Assembly: GCA_016630955.3 (NCBI GenBank)
Contig: CM049997.1
Span: 682,001 to 746,000 of the forward strand
DNA: 64,000 bases
Source: Didymella arachidicola
Lineage: Eukaryota > Ascomycota > Dothideomycetes > Pleosporales > Didymellaceae
Direction of reading: 5' to 3'
Below, piece after piece: positions 55,098 through 64,000 of this stretch. Both the position numbers and the translations under genes were made by a program. How positions within the stretch are numbered: position 1 is the first letter of the stretch; the number at the start of each line of letters is the position of its first letter. A model generated the notes under the pieces. It saw nothing but the letters and a program-made list of their open reading frames with translations, was not told where the DNA came from and made no database searches.

Positions 55098-56466
55098 TCA
55101 TTTGATCATGAACATCCAGAATGCCTTTGCCGCAGCGACACTTGGGAGATCGATAAGACGGTAGAAAATCTCCGATCCAATCGCGGTCATGGCCGCGCAG
55201 ACGATGAAGCTTGCGAAAGTGCTTAGTGAGTCGCTCACGCCGGTGCCGGTCATAGCCATCCAGAGCTTGATACCAACAGTATATATGATGATGGACTGAA
55301 CAAGGAAGGTGCCTGCAGATTCGTTAGCCTCGCGCTTTACATACACTGCATTGGCACTAACTGAAGCTCCGCCTTCCTAGCACAACTAAGGGCCTGAGTC
55401 TTAGCAACCTCTGCGGTAGGTCATATGTCTCAATGAGCAGCATCGTACCCAACACGAGGAAATAGTCATCGACGCGGGCCAACGGCTGATCAAGGTCCTG
55501 CTCCTCGTTGAGCATGCCCTCGGTGTACAAGCTGGTGTGACCGTAGTGTTCGTTATCGCGCATACTTGGCTTCCAGGAGATAAATAGGAATTGCAGGATG
55601 ATGCCCGTCAAGGCAAACGCCACATACAATGGCCACACCGGGATGTTGAGTTTCCCAAGTTTGAGACCCGTACGCGACCTGACCTGGAAGTCCATATTGA
55701 GCACGGCGTCAGTGATGAAGAGACCTGTGATACTGTACCACGCCCAACTCTGAACCCAGTATGCAGTCAAGATGAAGACCAACAGCGCCTTCAAGCGCCA
55801 AGAAAGACGAGTGTATGGCACGATGATCATGGTCATGTAGACAGTGTAGCTCTGCTGGAACAGTACGGACACGATCCACATCGTGCCAGAAGGGAAGGCC
55901 TGATTAGCCGCCTGGAGGCTGTATTCCTTGTTGACCCAGAAGATGTCGAAAAGAGAGTTGAAGTAGACCAGGAAGTTGCGCATGCGCATGGGTGTTCCAG
56001 TGGAGACATTGCCAGTGCGCGCAAAGAACTCAGTGATGTATGCATTATCAGCGGCTGTGAAAGCTGCAACAGCGATGGAGAACGCAACGAAGGTCGGAAG
56101 CCATAGTCGGACACTGCGACGGAAGACACTGGATGCACAGACTTCGCGGGTGGTGTTGCTGAGATATGGCAGCGCGATTGTGCGGGCGGACAGAAAGATG
56201 ATCCATGAGTAGATCAAGGACTCGTTAACAAAGATGATTGAGAACGACTTCCGAAGGATTGTCTGGTAGAGCGGTCCATCTGTGTTCTTGGAGTCTGGCA
56301 CCGCGGTGGGAAGGAAGACTTGAAAGAAGACGAACAAGAATGACTGAAGAACAAGAAGACCACGAAGACCGATTAGGTAGTCCTGGGAAGCGATACGAGT
56401 CGACGACAACGATCTTGTGGTGCTAAAGACCGAAGCCAAAGGAGCGGGCAGAAGATGTGACTTCAT
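55098..56466 (-). CDS. Acyltransferase-3 family membrane protein
   Basis: Exons 56466-55362 and 55312-55098 give 439 aa. The 49-bp intron has donor GTTAGT, branch GCTAACG and acceptor CTGCAG, and joins GRRSFS to TFLVQSII. Many hydrophobic segments fill the protein; the start resembles other fungal family members (SQDYLIGLRGLLVLQSFLFVF). The family (OafA/Nec/YrhL type) transfers acetyl or other acyl groups to sugars or lipids in membranes. The histidine often used in this family near the end of TM1 is not obvious here (FFQVF), so activity is open. In-frame ATGs upstream (56598) would add 44 residues; 56466 fits the family better. It is tail-to-tail with the CorA-like gene, 154 bp apart. Confidence 0.85.
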
Positions 56467-57978
56467 GGTGATCTTGGTGAGAGATTGGAGTTTGGGCGAC
56501 AGCCAATGCAGCTGGAGATCTGGAACAGCAGGCTGGCTTTCTTGAACACAACAATGATGGGGAGATTTGCGTACGACCTTCAACGGGCCTAGAAGCATCA
56601 CAACACGTGTTACTCGTCACACAACTGGCCCCGATTTTCCGTGGGGAGACCCGAGATCAACCTATGGATGTCAGAAGCTTGACAGGGCTTTGCATGGATG
56701 CCGTCACGATCGCACAACATTTTAATGCACGGTGCTCCCACTTGGGTCAACAATTTTCAGCTACTACCCGAATATCGATTACAGGTTGGATATGCGCCAA
56801 GGCGAGATGGGGAATCTGATTGCGATATGGGCCGCGTCGTCCTGCTTTAGATACAAGAGGGGTCCCTGAATGAGTAAGGATACGATTGATCCTAGAACGA
56901 CCAATGAGAGCACGCAAAGGTAAGAGCTCTGCTAGACTAGCGCACACTAGAAACTGGCATGTCAGAGGAACTTTCCGGGTGAGTTATCAAGCGTCGAATT
57001 ATCTTGTTGACAGGCTGATCCAAATTTTGGGTTTTGCCATGACGCGAGCTTGTGCTGTTGATGCTCTTGGCAAATTGCGTGGAAGTTTTCACAAATGCAC
57101 TTGCTCGGCATCAACGGCAATAAAATCTTGCTTCAAGCCATGCGGCCACGATCATCGGCAATTGCTTCGGGGGCTTTGAGAAAGTACAGATCGCTTTGTT
57201 CTTTGTGATGGTGTGATTGGTGCTTACCCCTGCTTAAAAGCAAAATTGTAACACTGCATTGAGGAAGCTGGCACGCGTCCTGTGGATTACCGGTAGACGT
57301 TGAGAGCTATCTCAATTTCCCGAGGCAGATCCTAGTTATGTTTCAGAGGCGACGTTGGCTCTAGCGAACAAGCAATTGGCCGACATTGGCGAAGGCGCTC
57401 GGGTGCTACCGCCAGCAAATACGAAGTCATCCCGAAGACCTGTGGGCTTTGTATCCCCTACAGGTCACGCGTTTCAAGACCAGCGCCTGCCCAATGCGAT
57501 GCTCTGCTCTATAGGGCTAGCCGACTTGAGCTTATCAAACATGTCTATTTGGCCAAGCAATAATTACTTATTGAGGTTGAACGATTGACTCGTTTAATCA
57601 TTCCATTCCAAAAGCTCTGGTGATCTACGCCAAGACTAGCAGTGAAGATATTTGGCGTCAGGATCGCCGAGCACGGTGGGCGAATTCAAAGTGGCGATTC
57701 CCGTCACCTTCCAAAATTGATGCAAGATCGGAGGGGCGGCGATAGCGACTCATTGACAAAGGTGTAAATGCTTAAATGGGAATGTGTAAGTCATGATCAA
57801 GACAGGGGAGTTAATTGACTCAGGTTTGGCACATGAGAAAGGGCGATATCGCATGTACACGTGTGGCATCACTACAGGCGCGCTCACAGGTTACCGACCT
57901 ATTGCCGAGTGAAACTTAAAGTACAAAACGTATATACATAAATCGTGCAAAATTTCATTTACGAGTACAACATGTGCA
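56467..57978. other. Intergenic region, no gene seen
   Basis: About 1.5 kb between the acyltransferase start and the GT2 stop, both genes being on the minus strand. It contains the acyltransferase promoter. Short frames (56886-57179, 57355-57588) have no features. No repeat is seen. Confidence 0.4.
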
Positions 57979-59557
57979 TTACTTCCTGGCAGTGGGGTTC
58001 CATGAGCTATACTTCACGATCTGTCGGGCGTGACCGTACAGGCCGATGGTGGCCGACAAGACCAGATAGAATGGGTACATGATCGAGAACAAAATGATCA
58101 TCTTCCTCGAGACAAATTCGGACTTGACCTGGTTGGTGATCCAAAGCGTCGCAACCAGACATACCACGCTGTCGGAAAACATTAGCGAAGTCCAAGATTT
58201 GGAATGATGGGAGGATCTCAACGTACCTGATAATGAAAAGCCACTGCGATACAGGGTATTGGAAATAAACAAGTTTCCACAGCTCATCGCCGGACCTGGG
58301 GAACTTGACGATGACGAATGACAAAACCAGGCACGTGTATTGCGTGACGAGGTAGTACGAGGCCTCGCGGATGAGCAATAGCGAGAGCACGCCGAATCTG
58401 GCTGTGAAGCCGCGCTTAACGCCCTCGTGTAGCGGATCCTTGATACCGTTGTAGATCATTTTGCAGTGTCGCATCGACGCCTGAGCCCAACCCTGCGCCC
58501 ATCGAAGGCGCTGCTTCCAGAAGGCACTAAACGTCGTAGGTGCAAGCTCGTATGATGTGACGTTGAGATCATGAATTGTTTTACACCCGCGCGAGAAAGC
58601 CCGGAGGGCAGAGTCGATGTCCTCGGTCAGCATAGAACCGTCCATCTTCAGATCACGAAGCAGTGAAGTTCGCCAGTAACCATTACTTCCACAAAATAAG
58701 CCGAAGCCCCACATCGCAGAGCGCCCGGGGTGAGAAACGGCGTAGATCTTGTCGAACTCAACAGCAATCATGCTGGTGAGAAGCGTATCGTTGGAGTTGA
58801 AGATGATGCAGCGGCCTTGGACAACATCGACCTCAGCATCAGCCACAAAGCGTTCAGCTGCCCAGCGAGGGGCATTGGGGTGTGGGTAGTGGTCGCAGTC
58901 GTAGATGGCGATGATGTCAGAGCCAGTGTCCAAGGTAAAGAAGTAGTTGAGGTTGTCCGCCTTGGAGGTTGAGTTGGGTACTCTGATGATTCTAGCATGG
59001 GAATACTTGAGAGGTAATTGGTGGAGCTCTGACTCCAGAGGCTCGATAGAGATGGGTGTGTTGTAAAGAATATTGATCCGAATCTTGTCTTGCGGATAGT
59101 CAAGCTGCTCCAGAGCATAGATCGCGCGGTCCATGATGATATCCTTTTCGTTGGGGAGGTACGCGACAATAAGAAGATCCAAGATAGGAAGCTTGCTGTG
59201 GGCTGTAGGGAACAGCCATCCCTTCTCTTCCGCCTGAGTGACGACCTTCCTTGCCTCGCGGCAGGGATTGATGCTCATGAAGGCCTCTAGAACAGTGGTT
59301 CCAGCAATGTAGAAGTTCGTGCACATGTAGATGAACCAGAACACCGCGATCAAGCCCTCGCTGCAGTACATATACATGCATGTTGAGAACACAAAGTAGG
59401 ATGCGACCAGACAAAACGGTGTCCACTCTGACAGGAACATGGAAACTTTCTCGAAGACATCCCCAGCTGACGAGAATTTCCTTGGGGCTTGTTGGACGAC
59501 TGGTGTGGCTGGTGCAAGCTCGCCGATCTCGACAGTGAAGTCTTTGGTCTGCGACAT
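57979..59557 (-). CDS. GT2: Family-2 processive glycosyltransferase (GT2)
   Basis: Exons 59557-58227 and 58168-57979 (58-bp intron, GTACGT) give 506 aa. Start chosen at MSQTKDFTVEIGELAPA. Two membrane segments (about 45-90) precede the cytosolic catalytic domain; motifs in order are VAYLPNEKD (about 131-139), the metal-binding DCD at 220-222 in YDCDHYPHP, TED at 311-313 and QRLRW at 349-353. Further membrane helices follow. This is the arrangement of processive GT2 enzymes (cellulose, hyaluronan and chitin synthase relatives) which polymerise and export a polysaccharide. It is closely similar in layout to the fungal GT2 reported as necessary for hyphal growth on solid surfaces in Zymoseptoria and Fusarium. 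The sugar is not known. It is divergent from the GH16-acyltransferase gene. Confidence 0.9.
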
Positions 59558-60897
59558 GGTAACTCGGTGGATGTTGGTCAGATAGCACCAACATACAGGT
59601 AAATCCAAGTGAAACGTCAGTCAAAAAGAGGGGTGACTGTCGAGAGATGCCTAGTTCCAGCTGTTGACTGAAGCGACTCGATTGAAAAGTGCAGAGGCTG
59701 GGGCAGCACAATATGTGATCCGTCAAGAACGTGATGGCCGATAGAGTAACGATTGACTGCCGACAAAAAGAGAAAGGATACCAATGCCGAACGAGCAGAA
59801 AGTCCGGAACGAACCAAGCCATTTACCATTGTACTTCCCGTCTCTCCCCTGGTCGGTCTTTCTGATGCATTCGCCGGCCTCAATGGCAGCTGGGAGTGGG
59901 GCTGATCATAGCTTTGCTTTAAAGATCCTTGTCTGTCTTGCAGGCACGAGAAGTCAAGATCTTCTTTCTGCACAATTACGATCATCACTTTGGTGGATCC
60001 TGGTAACACTGGACCGCGTCGATAGCCTGGCGCATCCGTGGGGGAAGGCCGGGTGTAATCCTCCTCCACTACATGCTGTTGTCTGTTCCTGAAATTTACT
60101 GCAGTGTACTATTAGCTAGGCTTGGGGCTCTGGGATCTTACGATAGGTAACGCGTCCTGCGTGCTTCGAAGGCCCTGCAGGTAGCACCGCGTCCGCTACC
60201 CTGTTGTAGTGCGACATTGCGCATAGTCGTGATAACGCTTGCTTAGAGTATATTTTGGTAGCAAGAATAGTCAAACAAGCGTCATTGCGACCAGATTTTG
60301 AGGTGCAGGGTCATAAAGCCTGGTACCTAGGCTCAAAAAGAAAGTCGATGAGATGGGAATGTAAGAGACACCGTGCGAGGTGGTGGTTTGAGCGGCATGC
60401 ATCCCGGTCTGGCGCTAATGCAACCATGTATTTTTGCCCCACCATGCCGACAATCATTTCTCTCTTCCTCTCGCGATAGCCATTGACCCGCAGGCCTATC
60501 CGCTTACATGTCCCCCATTCTTGGTGTAACGAAAGGCGGGATTCGCCAAGAAAGCTTGCAAACGTCCGCCTCGGCGAAAAAGAGGACCAGCACGATGTTC
60601 GATGGCGTCCTGATCCTGGGCTTGAGCAGGGGCTTTACAGCAACTTTGATAGGCAAGAGGATCTCAGTGCCGACAAATCATTGATCATTCTAATCCATAC
60701 CAAGCTTACGGCTCCTCTCCAGTCCGCCAAACTGTTTCGCCCCGGAGCTGAATCGTGGATTGGAGGCCGCTATCACCGGGTCGAGCTCTCCTTTCAACCT
60801 TCTTAGCAAGTGCACTTGATCCACAAAGCACTGATTTTTTACTGAGCCGATAACTATCTCTGCTTGTACACTCATTGTGTATCTACACTCATTGAAT
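59558..60897. promoter_or_regulatory. Shared divergent promoter of GT2 and the GH16-acyltransferase gene
   Basis: About 1.34 kb between two start codons pointing away from each other. No gene is supported inside. The stretch tgtgtatctacactcattg before 60898 repeats part of the sequence tacactcattg nearby (60868-60880), which may be a short direct repeat in the leader. Head-to-head arrangement suggests co-regulation. Confidence 0.45.
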
Positions 60898-63800
60898 ATG
60901 TTGGCTTTTGCCTGTATCCTCGCGTACGCTGTGCTCGCAGCTAGCGAGGTCGCTAATGGGAACGGCAACTGTACATGCGGATTCTACGATGGCGCCACAG
61001 GGGCACTGTTCACAGACTCCATTATCGTTTACTTCAACGAGACAGAAAACCTCCCCTCCGAGTTTGTTGCCGAACACTACATCAACAAATATGAGAAGGA
61101 CTGGAACGCCATCTATCGTCAGGGCGCCAACCCAGCAAACCTAAAACTTAGCAATGGATCCCTCCAGCTTCTTGTACAGCCTTCAACTGACGATCACGTC
61201 GTGGAAGGAGCCGGCCTTCGTACGGCACGGCGCGACATTCAGTATGGCTCTTTCCGCACGCTCATCAAGTCACCAAGGCAGACTTCCGCCGGTTCAGCGA
61301 TGTCAATGATGTGGCAGTTCAACGACACCGAAGTCGCCGAACTCAGCGTCATGAACACGAACGATCCCTCAGAAGCCTGGGTCGGCACATTCATCAATGG
61401 AGAGTTCACCGAGCGCGACCTTGGCATCAACTACACACAGCTCCTTGAAGGACCTTCCGCAAGCCACAACTACACGACACTAGCAAGTAGCCTCAGCAAT
61501 GGTAGCGTCAACCCCTGGGACTTCACTGAGTATCGCATCGACTGGACAGAAGACTATATCAACTTCTATGCCGGAGGCAACCTTACTCGACAGATATTGC
61601 ACAAGGATAAGAAGGGCATGCCCTCAGTACCTGCGCCAATATACCTCAAGCATTGGTCTACTGGCAACCGCTATTCTATGAGTGGTCCGCCGAGTTGGAC
61701 CTCCGCCGCTGAGGTCGGCTGGACTCGAATGTTCTTCAATTCCTCGTCTACGAACGATGCTGCCCGCGACGATTTTGTCGCCAGGTGCTCAATCACCGAT
61801 GCATGCTCTATGGATGATAGCACTCTCCGTGGATCAACAGCTTTCGCCGAAGAAGCTACGAAAAAGTGGCGACAAGATCCCCCCAAAAGCATCAAGCGGA
61901 TGCCGGCACTGTGGATCTCCGTAGCCTGCCTTGCACTTTCGACCTTCCTTCTTGTCCATACCTTCATTCGTCGTATGACGCAGCCAAAGTCTAAGGGCCA
62001 TGGAGCTCCTTCAGCTGGAGCAGCATCCCCGATCCTTACCCAGGACAAGAGTGACACTCACAATGTCAACGAGATCCACTCAGATGGGTTTGAAAAGAAA
62101 CCGGCAGCATCAAGTCGACCAGCATCGTCAAAGTACGAGTCAGACGATCTTACCATTGAGCAAATTGGACCTAGTCGCGCCGAATCTACCATTGGCATGG
62201 CAACGCCGCTTGGACCCTCTCGAGCAAATTCTGTGCGATTTGACAGCGGTGCTACGACTCCGTATGTACTGTCTCCGTTTAACAGCACTCTGGAACTTGG
62301 CAAAGACGGGCTGCCCACCTTGAGCGGGAGCAGCCTATCATCCCCCTCACAAAATGGATTCTCGCCGGTTCTGGTCGGAGGCTCCAAGGGTTACATTAAC
62401 AACATGGGCTCTGAGCAGACTATTGCTGTGCCTCATGTCTCACAACAAACCACCGACAAGATCCAGATGGAGACAGTCACCGAGTCGGCATTGCCTGCAC
62501 CTCGCATGAGAGCGCAACCACCACCACCTAGTCAGCGTATCGACTACCTCGCTGGTCTTGTTGCGTTGTGTGCCATTGTTGTTACCGTGATGCACTTCGG
62601 TCTCACCTTCGTACCCGCGATCGTCATACCTGGTGCTCCACAGCATCATGAGTCGGAGTACTGGGCACAGAAGATCGTTGCACCGTTCATCCTTAACCAG
62701 ATGTGGCTCGGTGTCTTCTTCACCACTTCAACTCGTTTCCTCACTGCTAGCTACCTCAGAATGGGTTCGCTTGAGGACATCGCAAAGGCTGCCGTGCGCC
62801 GAACACCACGTCTCATGATTCCTGTTACTACTATCGCTTTGTTGGAGTACTTCCTCATTGATGTCGGCGCAACAAACTACCTGCGCTACATTCCGTCCCT
62901 GACGTGGTCGACTTGGCCTTATGTCACACGCTACGAGAACTTTGGCCAGTACGTCTCTGAGATCTTGGAGCTCATCTACATCATCCCGAACGCCGTACCT
63001 CAGATCACTTTCAATTATTGTACTGGCGTGCTCTGGACCATCGCGGTCCAGCTCCAGGGTACCTGGCTGATTCTGCTTGGCGCCATTGTCGTTCGGGAGA
63101 TGAAGACGTGCTGGAAGCGCATCGCATTCTACGTCTTCTGCATGCTGAACCACTGGTACGCACGGTCCTGGGGCACGTATTTGTGGTTCGGTCTGTTGCT
63201 CACCGATCTCGACATCACCTACAAGTACAAGAACTTCTTGTATGCGCGTCCTAAGTTCTACTACCCCCTCATCTTTTTCTGTTGGTTCTGCGTTTCATGC
63301 GGCTTTGCAGTCAACCTGCTGCCGAATTGGATGGACTTCAACTTTAGCACTGCCGAACACGACATCCATCCCGACGAAGCGACTGGTGAAGCGCTCGCAA
63401 ATACTACGAAGGCGGGCTACCCAACTTACTTCACCCCACGACTGAACGGCTTGCTCTTCGCAGGAGGCATGCAGGCTATTGTAGAGCTTTCTACTTATGT
63501 TCAGTGGCTTCTGTCTACCCCACCTCTGCTCGTCCTCTTCCCCCACATCTTCACCATCTACCTGCTCCACGGTTTGGTGTTCTGGAGTTGGGGCAGCTGG
63601 CTCATGGTCTTCCTTGCAGAGCGCGACTTTGCCTACGGCGCCAATGTGGCCATTGTCGGCATCACATCCTATACCGTTCTCTTCTTGTCGCTGCCTATTG
63701 TTACACCTGTCATCGAAGCGCTCGGCAAAGATATCACTGCATTAGTCTGGATGATGGCTCAGGAGAAGAGCCCGCCTCGTCGCCGCACTCTCTTCCCCTT

Positions 63801-64000
63801 CCCAGAAGACCTGTTCCGGTGTCGTGAGGCCAACGGCGAAACAAAGGATGATGTTGAGGCTAACTCAAGCAATCGGAGCTCGGCATTGAATAGCGAATCG
63901 ATCTTCGTGGGCAAAAATGATGGCAAGGGCGAAGTGTATGAGGTCAGCCCTCCTACGAGCGAGGCAGGTTGGGTGAACGAGAAGGCCAAGGTCGCTGATC
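60898..64000 (+). CDS. Secreted GH16-like domain fused to an acyltransferase-3 membrane domain (3' end outside)
   Basis: A single frame without stop from ATG 60898 to the window edge, at least 1034 aa. Signal peptide (MLAFACILAYAVLAAS), then a GH16/concanavalin-like domain (about 25-300): IQYGSFRTLIKSPRQT, EYRIDWTEDYINFYAGG, IYLKHWSTGNRYSMSGPP, ending VGWTRMFFNSS; it has many N-glycosylation sites. One membrane segment lies at 335-357, then a 185-residue disordered linker. The acyltransferase-3 fold starts at 545 (SQRIDYLAGLVALCAIVVTV) with about ten segments to residue 955, then a polar tail. The GH16 catalytic ExDxE is not preserved: the matching stretch reads NDTEVAELSVMN. So the outer domain may bind glucan-type polymer, while the inner part acylates. 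It is divergent from GT2. Confidence 0.85.
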   Translation, partial: MLAFACILAYAVLAASEVANGNGNCTCGFYDGATGALFTDSIIVYFNETENLPSEFVAEHYINKYEKDWNAIYRQGANPANLKLSNGSLQLLVQPSTDDHVVEGAGLRTARRDIQYGSFRTLIKSPRQTSAGSAMSMMWQFNDTEVAELSVMNTNDPSEAWVGTFINGEFTERDLGINYTQLLEGPSASHNYTTLASSLSNGSVNPWDFTEYRIDWTEDYINFYAGGNLTRQILHKDKKGMPSVPAPIYLKHWSTGNRYSMSGPPSWTSAAEVGWTRMFFNSSSTNDAARDDFVARCSITDACSMDDSTLRGSTAFAEEATKKWRQDPPKSIKRMPALWISVACLALSTFLLVHTFIRRMTQPKSKGHGAPSAGAASPILTQDKSDTHNVNEIHSDGFEKKPAASSRPASSKYESDDLTIEQIGPSRAESTIGMATPLGPSRANSVRFDSGATTPYVLSPFNSTLELGKDGLPTLSGSSLSSPSQNGFSPVLVGGSKGYINNMGSEQTIAVPHVSQQTTDKIQMETVTESALPAPRMRAQPPPPSQRIDYLAGLVALCAIVVTVMHFGLTFVPAIVIPGAPQHHESEYWAQKIVAPFILNQMWLGVFFTTSTRFLTASYLRMGSLEDIAKAAVRRTPRLMIPVTTIALLEYFLIDVGATNYLRYIPSLTWSTWPYVTRYENFGQYVSEILELIYIIPNAVPQITFNYCTGVLWTIAVQLQGTWLILLGAIVVREMKTCWKRIAFYVFCMLNHWYARSWGTYLWFGLLLTDLDITYKYKNFLYARPKFYYPLIFFCWFCVSCGFAVNLLPNWMDFNFSTAEHDIHPDEATGEALANTTKAGYPTYFTPRLNGLLFAGGMQAIVELSTYVQWLLSTPPLLVLFPHIFTIYLLHGLVFWSWGSWLMVFLAERDFAYGANVAIVGITSYTVLFLSLPIVTPVIEALGKDITALVWMMAQEKSPPRRRTLFPFPEDLFRCREANGETKDDVEANSSNRSSALNSESIFVGKNDGKGEVYEVSPPTSEAGWVNEKAKVAD

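Noticed and set aside
1..64000. CRISPR arrays, rRNA genes, LTR retrotransposon pairs, giant-element captains
   Set aside because: I looked for regular spaced repeats, rRNA motifs, long direct repeats and tyrosine-recombinase motifs and saw none; the repeats present are explained by pogo ends, a LINE remnant and short tandem units.

Overview
The window looks like nuclear DNA of a filamentous ascomycete, most likely a dothideomycete and probably Pleosporales. The reasons are monocistronic genes with short introns (about 45-60 bp) that carry fungal donor (GTAAGT-like), branch (CTAAC/CTGAC) and CAG/TAG acceptor signals, families typical of Pezizomycotina (Msn2-like regulator, Pno1, Dph6, Ilm1, Erj5, GT2), and Fot1/pogo transposons that look partly mutated. 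The order is inferred, not proven.

Layout. 0-3.4 kb: 5' part of an ER J-protein (ERJ5), divergent from a PRA1/Yip3 protein, then a disordered conserved protein. 3.4-9.6 kb: a transposon island of three pogo/Fot1-type elements (E1 dead, E2 with an intact transposase, E3 nearly intact), followed by tRNA-Gly(TCC). 9.75-12.4 kb: no gene seen. 12.4-22.7 kb: housekeeping genes: L-lactate dehydrogenase, membrane dipeptidase, Ilm1, an unknown nuclear-type protein, a small Cys protein, a TUG/UBX protein with a 68-codon ORF overlapping its start codon, and a thioredoxin-like/PITH protein without its CxxC. 22.7-29.2 kb: a 6.5-kb gene-poor stretch. 29.2-36 kb: Msn2/Seb1-type zinc-finger regulator, DPH6, PNO1. 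36-39.6 kb: two related coiled-coil genes in tandem, the second a pseudogene. 40.7-42.8 kb: sugar-porter MFS transporter. 43.4-46 kb: a fourth pogo element (E4) beside the 3' remnant of a LINE. 46.4-54.9 kb: GPI-type wall protein, a secreted DUF7029/DUF7223-like protein, a TauD-type dioxygenase and a CorA-like protein.

55-64 kb: the most interesting block. It holds a membrane acyltransferase-3 protein, a processive family-2 glycosyltransferase (related to the fungal GT2 needed for hyphal growth on solid surfaces), and divergent from it a very large single-exon protein. That protein fuses a secreted GH16/concanavalin-like domain, a membrane anchor and a second acyltransferase-3 domain, and runs off the window. 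Together they resemble a small gene set for making, O-acylating and binding or trimming a surface polysaccharide; this joint role is an inference from domains and neighbourhood.

Exon coordinates were worked out by eye from splice signals, reading phase and family conservation, so boundaries are predictions.
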